Assembly (NCBI GenBank): GCA_029256645.1
Contig: JAQSXM010000177.1
Coordinates: forward strand, 1 to 7,091
Length of the DNA stretch: 7,091 bases
Direction: 5' to 3'
DNA from: Sporomusa sp.
Lineage (GTDB): Bacteria > Bacillota_C > Negativicutes > Sporomusales > Sporomusaceae
How positions within the stretch are numbered: the stretch's first letter is position 1; every line of letters begins with the position of its first letter. Below, piece after piece: positions 1 through 5,731 of the stretch. A program made the position numbers and the translations under genes. A model generated the notes under the pieces. It was not told the origin of the DNA and did no database searches. It worked only from the letters and a program-made list of their open reading frames with translations.

Positions 1-260
1 CCAACCTTCTTCATCAGCGGGGCATAACGCTCACACATAATAAAGGGGTTGCTATCCCAGACCGGGAAGGCCTCGTGAACCTTTTCAATCGCGTCCATGC
101 ATTTTTCCCAGTCCCACATAAACTCTTTGTTGGTAATGCCTGCAAACTGACCGGCATACTGGTCAATCATGGGTGCACATACCACCCGGTCCACTGGCTC
201 AAGGTTAATTGTGGCCACAAGTCTTTCCTCTGCTGTCATAACGTCTTTTTTTGCTGTCAT
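1..260 (-). CDS. URO-D-superfamily protein, N-terminal part (runs off the window)
   Basis: Reading the minus strand from the ATG at 258-260 gives 86 uninterrupted codons to the window edge. The start MTAKKDVMTAEERLVATI, followed by the LEPVDRVVCAPMID segment, is the usual opening of URO-D-superfamily methyltransferases (COG0407 / PF01208: a short helix, then an (x)DRV(P) strand). The heme-enzyme signature MRQAGR is absent, so genuine uroporphyrinogen decarboxylase is unlikely; a MtaA/MtbA-like or substrate-specific corrinoid methyltransferase is the family expectation. A GGGGTGG site 6 nt upstream supports the first ATG; an in-frame ATG at 237-239 has no comparable site. It lies 115 nt downstream of the 368-aa URO-D gene on the same strand, with no clear terminator between, so co-transcription is plausible. 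Its residues differ clearly from the two 368-aa paralogs. Its zinc ligands lie outside the window. Confidence 0.8.
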   Translation of the reverse strand, partial: MTAKKDVMTAEERLVATINLEPVDRVVCAPMIDQYAGQFAGITNKEFMWDWEKCMDAIEKVHEAFPVWDSNPFIMCERYAPLMKKV

Positions 261-375
261 TTGTTCCACCCCACAACAGTAGTTTTATCTTTCAGCTAAC
301 ATGATAACGTAAATATTACCTCTTGGGAAATTGATTCTCCTTATTGCACCGATTTATAAATAAAATTCTCAGCAA

Positions 376-1482
376 TTACTTCCCGGTTGCAGCCGCAATC
401 ATTGCCTTGACATTTTCCACCTTCGCATTTACCGGTACGGCGCAGCCTGATGCCAGAATAAAGCCCGGCCCCATATCCCTGATTAATTTTGTACTGTAAT
501 TATATACATCATCAGGCGTACCTAATGTAAACAGGGCAGCAGGCACATCCCCCTTAATACACATACGATTGCCGAGAACCTCCTTTATCTTGTAGATATT
601 GGTGGCTCCGTCTGTTTCAAATACGCATTTTCCTGCCGGGAAATCCTTAAAGTATTCTAAATCACGTTCCCAGTTGGAATCAATATGGAAGTTAATGACC
701 GCACCTTCTTCGATAATAACGTCAGCTACCTGTTTTAAATATTTCCAGACGAAACGTTCCCACAGCTTGCGCGAAAAGAATTCACTCGCGCCCCTGGCCG
801 GCGATATAAACACATAAGTGGAATTGGTCGCACGGATTTGTTTGCGCATATTAACCAAAACCTCTTCTTGAATTACATCCAAAACAGCCTCAACCTTATC
901 GGCTCTCTTATACAGGTCCTGAATGAACTTAGGCATGGAACGCCCGCCGCTCAGCAGCTCATTTACCAGATTGATAACAAGCGGGGAATACACCACATAA
1001 CCGGCATCTTCAAAGTTTCTCACCATTTGCGGGGTATCTGCCAGTTCTGCCATGATCGAATCAAACGGGACATTTAGCCGTTTAACCACATAATCCTGCA
1101 TAAAAGGTGTCCAGCCCTTATTCAAGATAGTATCATAATCCTCAATTGTCATAACTTCTTTTTCATCAAGCTGCCATACCACATTATCCGGCAATTCCCG
1201 CCCCGGCAGCTTAATATTGGTCATAAATCCTAAAGGAAACAGCAGTGCAGCCGCAAAGGCTGAATCGAACCCGTCAATGTCCCCCAGGTCTTTTATTGAT
1301 TCCACCATTACCTTGTTCGAGGCTTTTAGGCTTGAACAAAAATCAGATAGTTTGACCCCCATGTGCGTAGCGCAGAAACCATCAGCCAAGGTTACTACCG
1401 GAGTTCGATCGGTTTTTTCCAGGGCTACCGCTTTTCTTATTCTTTCTTTCCGCTCTTGCAGCAACTCTTGTGGTGTTTTCAT
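376..1482 (-). CDS. URO-D-superfamily protein, putative corrinoid methyltransferase (paralog 1)
   Basis: This is a 368-aa cytosolic protein of the URO-D superfamily (TIM-barrel, COG0407), the family of MtaA/MtbA methyltransferases and related corrinoid-dependent enzymes. The opening ALEKTDRTPVV segment is followed by FCATHMG where true uroporphyrinogen decarboxylases carry MRQAGR, so heme synthesis is unlikely. MtaA/MtbA bind zinc through H-x-C...C; here the matching positions appear to be His266-Ile-Asp268 and Cys347 (in LASGC), so Asp replaces the first Cys while spacing is kept. Other landmarks shared with paralog 2 are KLPGRELPD (91-99), FISPARGASEF (225-235) and WERFVWKYLK (241-250). The ATG at 1480-1482 follows AAGGGGGAG at a normal distance. 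About 900 bp of non-coding DNA lies upstream and another URO-D gene downstream. The substrate cannot be read from the sequence. The family is sure, methyltransferase activity likely, substrate unknown. Confidence 0.9.
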   Translation of the reverse strand: MKTPQELLQERKERIRKAVALEKTDRTPVVTLADGFCATHMGVKLSDFCSSLKASNKVMVESIKDLGDIDGFDSAFAAALLFPLGFMTNIKLPGRELPDNVVWQLDEKEVMTIEDYDTILNKGWTPFMQDYVVKRLNVPFDSIMAELADTPQMVRNFEDAGYVVYSPLVINLVNELLSGGRSMPKFIQDLYKRADKVEAVLDVIQEEVLVNMRKQIRATNSTYVFISPARGASEFFSRKLWERFVWKYLKQVADVIIEEGAVINFHIDSNWERDLEYFKDFPAGKCVFETDGATNIYKIKEVLGNRMCIKGDVPAALFTLGTPDDVYNYSTKLIRDMGPGFILASGCAVPVNAKVENVKAMIAAATGK

Positions 1483-1763
1483 TATGTGCTCCCCCTTGCA
1501 TATTAGTTAATGACACTGGCCTCAACATCTTTGCCGGTACGCAAACAGTTGGTAGCATAATATATAAGCCATATTTATAATAAACCGAAATAGATTCAGA
1601 TGGAAATTCACTTTTCTCATTGCAGCAATAAAAAAAAACAATACTTTTTATTATGGATAATCTATAATTGAATTAGATTGCGACACATACGTTTTTTTGC
1701 TAAGCCTATTTTGAAACAGAACAATTGTTTACTTGCAATACTGTTACTACAAGATAGGTTATC

Positions 1764-1788
1764 AAAAAACCACACTTTATAAGTGCGG
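1764..1788 (-). terminator. Intrinsic terminator of the orphan minus-strand unit
   Basis: On the minus strand CCGCACTT, loop ATA and AAGTGTGG form an 8-bp stem with one G-U pair, immediately followed by TTTTTT. This is a textbook Rho-independent terminator. No recognised protein gene ends just before it, which is what makes it notable. Confidence 0.75.
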
Positions 1789-1839
1789 CTGTAATAACTA
1801 TGTGCCATCTCTTTTGTCATTGTCGGGGCGATCTGACTC

Positions 1840-1947
1840 TTATCTTCGCCGGTACGTTTTGCCGCAGGAGGAGCTTGAGTGAAGACTGCAAATAGGTATT
1901 CCCCAACTCCATGCCACAAAGCCCCGGTACAACCTGTCTTCCAGCAT
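1840..1947 (-). CDS. Possible 35-aa small ORF inside the orphan RNA unit
   Basis: An ATG at 1945-1947 is preceded by GGAGG with 6 nt spacing, ideal for translation, and opens a 35-codon frame beginning MLEDRLYRGFVAWSWGIP and ending GKTYRRR. It lies wholly between the promoter at 1962-1989 and the terminator at 1764-1788. Against it: the predicted transcription start falls within or just before the GGAGG, leaving almost no 5' leader, GGAGG can pair with CCTCC at about 1867-1871, and the peptide (Ser-rich, two Trp, basic end) resembles nothing I recognise. It could be a small protein, a leader peptide, or chance. Confidence 0.25.
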   Translation of the reverse strand: MLEDRLYRGFVAWSWGIPICSLHSSSSCGKTYRRR

Positions 1948-1961
1948 TTGTTGCCTCCATA

Positions 1962-1989
1962 ATTATAATAGTCTTAGTATGCTCGTCAA
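1962..1989 (-). promoter_or_regulatory. Sigma-A type promoter for the orphan minus-strand unit
   Basis: The minus strand carries TTGACG (complement of 1984-1989), a 16-nt spacer and a perfect TATAAT (complement of 1962-1967). The expected start is near 1955. A small palindrome CCGCA-A-TGCGG at 1996-2006 sits just upstream of the -35 element and could be an operator, though 5-bp arms are also expected by chance. Confidence 0.65.
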
Positions 1990-2082
1990 GTAGCCCCGCA
2001 ATGCGGCGTATTCAGTAGGGTGGCAAAAGATAAGGTGCTGGTTCATCAGTGATAAACATTCCATAGGGCACGAGCCTAAATT

Positions 2083-2126
2083 ATAGATGAAATAACGCAT
2101 CACAGCCGATGCGTTATTTCATCTAT
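2083..2126. repeat. Perfect 19-bp inverted repeat, 6-nt loop
   Basis: ATAGATGAAATAACGCATC at 2083-2101 is perfectly mirrored by its reverse complement at 2108-2126, with ACAGCC between. It contains only about one-third G+C and neither side has a U-run, so it is a poor intrinsic terminator, and no gene ends beside it. Its centre lies about 150 bp upstream of the start predicted from the sigma-54 promoter at 2231-2248, the range where enhancer-binding proteins bind. Its half-sites share GATGAA with the palindrome at 2174-2191. A double-stranded operator, a cruciform or a remnant repeat are all possible. Confidence 0.8.
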
Positions 2127-2173
2127 TGTGGATTAGCTAACACTCCACAACAACAACATCTAACTGGTAAATG

Positions 2174-2191
2174 TGATGAATAAATTCATCA
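2174..2191. promoter_or_regulatory. Palindrome TGATGAAT-AA-ATTCATCA, possible activator site
   Basis: This is a perfect 8-bp inverted repeat with a 2-nt spacer, about 75 bp upstream of the predicted sigma-54 start. It shares the GATGAA/TTCATC half-site with the longer inverted repeat at 2083-2126. It is compact like a dimeric protein operator. Which protein binds is unknown; an enhancer-binding protein encoded elsewhere or the neighbouring LysR protein are candidates. Confidence 0.45.
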
Positions 2192-2230
2192 AAGGGATAT
2201 TATAGGCCGAGATTATTGTTGAAGTATTGC

Positions 2231-2248
2231 TTGGCACAATTCTTGCTT
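2231..2248 (+). promoter_or_regulatory. Sigma-54 (-24/-12) promoter facing lysR
   Basis: TTGGCACAATTCTTGCTT matches the sigma-54 consensus TTGGCAC-N5-TTGCW at every conserved base, with GG and GC separated by the required 10 nt. Transcription should start near 2258, giving lysR a leader of about 144 nt. No other gene lies between the promoter and lysR. Such promoters need an ATP-dependent enhancer-binding protein; none is encoded in the window. Confidence 0.7.
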
Positions 2249-2401
2249 ACAAATAAGTACAGAAATGAAATTATCACAAAGATCTGTCTATTGCAATTCA
2301 CTGTATTGTGAGCATTGTAAACTTACCAGAATTGCACTGTAATTTACTCAGCATTCTCTCATGTTTCAATTTTCCATATATTCTTAATTTAGGAGGAGTT
2401 T

Positions 2402-3412
2402 ATGGACATTCGACAATTGGAAATATTCATTTGTGTCGCGGAGCGGTTAAATTTTACCGAAGCAGCCAGGCACTTATACCTTACACAATCAGCAGTAAGT
2501 TTACAAATTGCCGATTTAGAAAAGCAGCTTGACGTCAAACTGTTCGCAAGAAATTCTCATTCAGTGCAGCTAACAGAAGCCGGTCAGGTTTTTTTGAAAG
2601 AGGCTAAATTTATTATCACCGCCTCAGAAGAGGCAATAAAAAAAGCCCGCCATACCGCTTCCGGTTTTGCCGGTACTATAAAAATTGGTTTTTTAGAATC
2701 TCATACTAAACATTTTTTACCTAAGTTAGTCAAAGACTTTCGCAGTTCCTATCCGAAAATTAAATTAGTATTAACTCAATTTAATTGGGGCAGTCTGAAC
2801 CTGGCATTAGAACGGGGCGATGTGGATATCGGTCTGACGATGTCAGTTGCATTACAAAACACACCGAAGGTCGTCTGGCAGATACTCTACCGGGATGTTG
2901 AGTGTTTTGTAATGCCTAACGACCACCCGCTAGCCAATCAGTCCCAGTTGGATTTAGCAGTAGTAGCGCGGGAACCTTTTGTTGTTCTCAATCGTGAAGT
3001 TGCTCCCTGTCCTTATGACTTTACCTTGCGCCTATGTGGCAACAGGGGCTTTACGCCTAACTTTGTGGAACGTCCTTTTCTTACCGAGATTTTACTTACA
3101 CTGGTTGAGTCTGGCGAAGGCATCGCCATTCTCCCATACTTTACCACCAAACCCTATGCCAGTCCCAATCTCCGGTTTCTTAAGCTGGAGGGTGATGACG
3201 CGCAGATTGAGATGGTTGCATCCTGGAAGCGAACAAATAGGAATCCGGCAATACCCCTGTTTCTTAATAAAGCTAAAAGCGCCATCCAGTTTTTCCAAAA
3301 TAGTATGGGTCTGCCTCCGTTTAGCGATAATGATATTTTCCCCCCACCCATTGAGGCACCGCTATGGAATCATCAAAGTGCACGGACTTCCATAGGTGTT
3401 AATTGCAAATAA
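2402..3412 (+). CDS. LysR-family transcriptional regulator
   Basis: This 336-aa DNA-binding regulator has an N-terminal winged helix-turn-helix (about residues 1-60; the FTEAARHLYLTQSAVSLQI region at 18-36 is the recognition motif), a linker helix to about 88, and a periplasmic-binding-protein-like effector domain (about 91-295) starting GTIKIGFLES. Members usually bind a small co-inducer and act on a divergent or nearby promoter, so the URO-D gene at 376-1482 or the MFS/URO-D/porin operon are natural targets (inference). The ATG at 2402 follows AGGAGG with 5 nt spacing, a very strong site. About 35 residues past the usual family end (after QNSMG, near 302) form a Pro-rich tail through FPPPIEAPLW, encoded partly by a run of six C, so a late frameshift is possible. 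The upstream sigma-54 promoter is unusual for a LysR gene. Confidence 0.93.
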   Translation: MDIRQLEIFICVAERLNFTEAARHLYLTQSAVSLQIADLEKQLDVKLFARNSHSVQLTEAGQVFLKEAKFIITASEEAIKKARHTASGFAGTIKIGFLESHTKHFLPKLVKDFRSSYPKIKLVLTQFNWGSLNLALERGDVDIGLTMSVALQNTPKVVWQILYRDVECFVMPNDHPLANQSQLDLAVVAREPFVVLNREVAPCPYDFTLRLCGNRGFTPNFVERPFLTEILLTLVESGEGIAILPYFTTKPYASPNLRFLKLEGDDAQIEMVASWKRTNRNPAIPLFLNKAKSAIQFFQNSMGLPPFSDNDIFPPPIEAPLWNHQSARTSIGVNCK

Positions 3413-3453
3413 CCTGCAAAAGATTGGAATAAGATTGTCATGTATACTTAATT

Positions 3454-3498
3454 TATAACAAGAAGCATGGGCCTGACAGGCGCATGCTTCTTGTTATA
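3454..3498. terminator. Bidirectional terminator between convergent lysR and DUF2284 genes
   Basis: TATAACAAGAAGCATG at 3454-3469 pairs perfectly with 3483-3498 (16 bp). The loop contains a further GCCT/AGGC stem around GAC. It lies 41 nt after the lysR stop and 47 nt after the end of the opposing gene. There is no long U-run, but the outer arms are A/T-rich in both directions. Confidence 0.7.
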
Positions 3499-3545
3499 TG
3501 TGTTCTTGATGATAATGAACTTCACCCCCGTGGCAGGTTCATCTA

Positions 3546-4109
3546 CTACTCACCCTCTAAATTGAACAATATAAGTCCAACATATGAAACAGTATTCTTT
3601 CCATTATAATACGGAATTCCACAAGCCTTTTCCAGATTCATGACATCTATCCCATAGGCTTCAACCGAGGCAAAAGCCTCATTAGGAAACCGGCACGGTT
3701 CATTGTCCAGGTAGGCACACTTTTCACAAAACTCACATGCTCCTGCATTCAATGGAAGAATCCCCTGTAGCTTGTAATCATTCTTAACACGCTCTAACAG
3801 CTCTCTGAATACCCCATCATGAACTTTTTTTGCAGCCATCATGCCGTTCCAGTCAAATGAGCTTTTCATTTGATGTACTGTTTGAAACAAGAGCCCGTGT
3901 TTATACTGACAGGCCTGGGCTTTTAATTCCGCAAACGGTCCGACGGCCGGGGGACAGACCCAATTGGTATTGTACTTTCTACATACATTCTGCTCACATG
4001 CTTTTCTAAAATCCTCGACAAATTTTATTTGGGTTACGTCGGCAATTGCAGCATGGTCAGCCTTTGCAGCTAATGCGGTCTGAACTAAATCACTAAGATT
4101 TGCTCCCAT
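3546..4109 (-). CDS. DUF2284 Cys-rich putative metal-binding protein
   Basis: This is a 187-aa soluble protein with the features of the DUF2284 family (PF10050, described only as predicted metal-binding). Counting from the ATG chosen here, cysteines fall in two sets: C38-x4-C43-x8-C52 followed by PP (WVCPPAVG), and C125-x2-C128-x2-C131-x7-C139 (CEFCEKC, then EPCRFP), plus C67 and C163. The second set resembles an iron-sulfur or zinc cluster site. A longer frame starts at a GTG (4122-4124), but that GTG lies inside GGGAGGT, which is the ideal ribosome site for the ATG at 4107-4109, so the ATG is taken as the start. The gene is separated from the upstream porin by a hairpin and probably has its own promoter. 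Its role is unknown; its position among URO-D genes suggests an accessory function in corrinoid or methyl metabolism (inference). Confidence 0.88.
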   Translation of the reverse strand: MGANLSDLVQTALAAKADHAAIADVTQIKFVEDFRKACEQNVCRKYNTNWVCPPAVGPFAELKAQACQYKHGLLFQTVHQMKSSFDWNGMMAAKKVHDGVFRELLERVKNDYKLQGILPLNAGACEFCEKCAYLDNEPCRFPNEAFASVEAYGIDVMNLEKACGIPYYNGKNTVSYVGLILFNLEGE

Positions 4110-4115
4110 AATCTT

Positions 4116-4122
4116 ACCTCCC
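4116..4122 (-). promoter_or_regulatory. Ribosome binding site fixing the DUF2284 start
   Basis: GGGAGGT on the minus strand, 6 nt before the ATG at 4107-4109. It overlaps the alternative GTG start (4122-4124), which has no such site of its own, so the shorter reading is preferred. Confidence 0.8.
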
Positions 4123-4177
4123 ACGATTCAAATAGTACCTCTGGTAAAAATTAATCACGAAAATTCGGCAACAACGG

Positions 4178-4211
4178 GTAAAAGAAGACTGCCAAGGCAA
4201 TCTTCTTTTAC
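4178..4211 (-). terminator. Hairpin terminating the MFS/URO-D/porin operon
   Basis: GTAAAAGAAGA at 4178-4188 and TCTTCTTTTAC at 4201-4211 form an 11-bp stem, with TGCC/GGCA pairing inside after one C-A mismatch. It lies 100 nt beyond the porin stop and about 70 nt before the DUF2284 start. On the minus strand the U-rich part is inside the 3' arm rather than after it, so termination may be only partial. Confidence 0.6.
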
Positions 4212-4311
4212 TTATATATACATCTAGATATAGATTAGCGGATAACCTCTGCAGTGTCAATGTTTTTACACTATTCTTTCAATTAAATTGTTTTCTACCC
4301 TACCGGTTGCT

Positions 4312-5673
4312 TTAGAAGAAAAAGTCTAATTCAGCTTTCACAGTATTTAATTTGCCGGAATGAATATTGTCAGTCGCTTTCAGTGAAGCCGCCCAAAACA
4401 TCATGCCAACATTTTTATCAAACATTACCATACCGCTTAGCTCAGGGCCTTCAAGACCCCAATCGTACTTTGAAACCCAATAATTATCCGGGGCTATTGA
4501 TGACTTTGCCTCTGCTCTGATATAGCGTGCAGTTAGGCCATAAGAGCCTGGAGTGTTAAGATCGGCGCGTTTGTAGTTAAGTCCGGCTATATATGCCTTG
4601 TTCTGGCTGGATGCATTTGATTGCCCGTAGGTAGCGAACAACTGCAGGTCTTTGGCAATTATCTTATCTGCACCAACCTCCCACAGCCTGATATTATCTG
4701 AAAGAACCTTCGAATCGGCGCCATCAGTAGTTATGTTGTGATAAGCGGCTTTGAAATTAGCATCTTGGGAAATTGGCGTATCAAACTCCAGAGCAGCATA
4801 GCGGTTATCGGTAGTAGAAGAAATAATATACGGATTAGTGGCGTTTCCAACCCAGCCCTGCCTAAAATATCCATAGGTCAGGATCGTTTTAGACTTATCG
4901 CCTACAGCAAACTGAACACCCTCCACACCTTTGCGCCCCTGAGCGACCATCAGGCCATAGGCAGCTCCATAATCAAACTTGCCGGCCTTAACAGTAGTCG
5001 CACCGACAACACCTTCAGCATACATCTGGCCATTGCGCTGGGCGGCGCTGACTGAACCATCGGCCACACCACCATTGGACCAATAGCCACCACTTCTGAA
5101 ATCTCTAACGGCTTCGTCTTCGATTTTTACTTGCCATTTGTCATTGACCTTATAATTTACGTACAAATCAATACCAAGTGCTGGATAGTGACCATCACGC
5201 GGGTGGGGGGTGTCCCCAGTCAGTCCAGTGGTATTTTTGAAATCACCAGTATTATCCCAAATCTGCTCTGACAAGTGCAGGAAACCGTTGAAGGTTAATT
5301 TTTCGCTTTTCTTTTCCAAGGTATCCATGCGAACACCCAGACTTTTCAGCTCACCTGTAAACTCGGCCGAGAGTTTGTCAATTAAGGCTTTGTCCTCTGC
5401 GCTCGCTTTTTCAGCATTCCACACCGCCCGGGCCACCATCTGCGCCATTTCATAACGGGTTACAGTCCGGTCGCCCTGAAATGCGCCTTTACCATCACCG
5501 TCAATCAGTCCATCCTGCTTTAGTTTGCTTACTGCCTCATACGCCCAATGTTTAGCAGGAACGTCACCAAAGGGGTTCGGAGTAGCCGCAAATGCACTAC
5601 CGGTAAAACTAACTAATGATACGAATGCCAGAGCAACAGCCAATTTTTTCTTTAAGCTTGTTTCCTTTTTCAT
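4312..5673 (-). CDS. SLH-domain outer-membrane porin (OmpM-like)
   Basis: This is a 453-aa exported protein. A Sec signal peptide (Lys-rich start, hydrophobic 11-26, cleavage near SAFA/ATPN at about 29-30) leads to one S-layer-homology domain at about 34-85 (FGDVPAKHWAYEAVSKL ... TRYEMAQMV), a helical, probably coiled-coil stretch at about 88-125, and then alternating polar/aromatic strands to the end LDFFF. The terminal Phe is the outer-membrane assembly signal. This is the plan of Negativicutes OmpM / Mep45 proteins, where the SLH domain grips peptidoglycan and the barrel is a diffusion channel. The length is typical. The ATG at 5671-5673 follows AAAGGTGGGGG. It starts 58 nt after the URO-D stop on the same strand with no terminator between, so co-transcription is likely. 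This suggests a channel matched to that operon's substrate, though a general porin is also possible. Confidence 0.9.
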   Translation of the reverse strand: MKKETSLKKKLAVALAFVSLVSFTGSAFAATPNPFGDVPAKHWAYEAVSKLKQDGLIDGDGKGAFQGDRTVTRYEMAQMVARAVWNAEKASAEDKALIDKLSAEFTGELKSLGVRMDTLEKKSEKLTFNGFLHLSEQIWDNTGDFKNTTGLTGDTPHPRDGHYPALGIDLYVNYKVNDKWQVKIEDEAVRDFRSGGYWSNGGVADGSVSAAQRNGQMYAEGVVGATTVKAGKFDYGAAYGLMVAQGRKGVEGVQFAVGDKSKTILTYGYFRQGWVGNATNPYIISSTTDNRYAALEFDTPISQDANFKAAYHNITTDGADSKVLSDNIRLWEVGADKIIAKDLQLFATYGQSNASSQNKAYIAGLNYKRADLNTPGSYGLTARYIRAEAKSSIAPDNYWVSKYDWGLEGPELSGMVMFDKNVGMMFWAASLKATDNIHSGKLNTVKAELDFFF

Positions 5674-5731
5674 ATTTCCCCCACCTTTAACTTCTCTCTT
5701 CTCATCCTGGAAATATCTATCATCCTATGCG

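Larger units (their letters stand above)
1764..1955 (-). ncRNA. Candidate structured RNA, leader or independent small RNA (about 190 nt)
   Basis: A near-consensus promoter at 1962-1989 puts the start near 1955, and a hairpin with six U ends the unit at about 1764. The body is visibly richer in G+C than the flanks. Pairings found by eye include GAAGAC with GTCTTC, AGGT with ACCT just inside it, GGAGG with CCTCC, GGCGA with TCGCC, and a competing CGGGGC with GCCCCG (plus TTGT/ACAA). Some exclude one another, as in a switching RNA. TGCGGC (complement of 1861-1866) is complementary to GCCGCA in the terminator's 5' arm (complement of 1784-1789) and could act as an antiterminator. I do not recognise a known class: it lacks obvious T-box, cobalamin, TPP, FMN, SAM, c-di-GMP or THF signatures and its ends do not pair like 6S RNA. 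The URO-D start is 282 nt beyond the terminator, so it may be a long leader or a separate sRNA. Confidence 0.45.
1483..2401. other. 919-bp spacer between divergent URO-D and lysR genes
   Basis: No convincing conserved protein gene is seen here. The left part (about 1500-1763) is AT-rich and presumably carries the promoter of the URO-D gene at 376-1482, but I could not settle on a good -35/-10 pair. From about 1764 to 1989 there is a minus-strand unit: promoter, GC-richer body and intrinsic terminator. Between 2083 and 2248 lie two palindromes and a sigma-54 promoter facing lysR. The last 150 bp (2250-2400) is the AT-rich lysR leader, with an imperfect direct repeat (AATTCACTGTA near 2296, AATTGCACTGTA near 2330) and an AGGAGGAG ribosome site at 2391-2398. 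Confidence 0.7.

Noticed and set aside
1662..1919. 85-codon minus-strand open frame
   Set aside because: It reads straight through the strong intrinsic terminator at 1764-1788, has no good ribosome site, and its composition changes abruptly from the GC-richer to the AT-rich part. It is unlikely to be a gene.
1861..1960. GC-richer stretch as a known riboswitch, T-box, 6S RNA or group II intron remnant
   Set aside because: I looked for the conserved cores of cobalamin, THF, SAM, TPP, FMN, c-di-GMP and T-box RNAs, for end-to-end pairing like 6S, and for intron domain V. None was convincing, so it is left unclassified.
2083..2126. The 19-bp inverted repeat as an intrinsic terminator
   Set aside because: It has low G+C, no U-run on either strand, and no gene ending close by. 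An operator or other DNA-level role fits better, though termination is not excluded.
2265..2342. 25-codon plus-strand frame (with a CEHC motif) just after the sigma-54 start
   Set aside because: There is no ribosome site before its ATG, the frame is very short, and the region is better explained as the lysR leader.
2308..2532. 74-codon plus-strand frame overlapping the start of lysR
   Set aside because: It overlaps the well-supported lysR start in another frame, begins with GTG without a ribosome site, and has no recognisable features.
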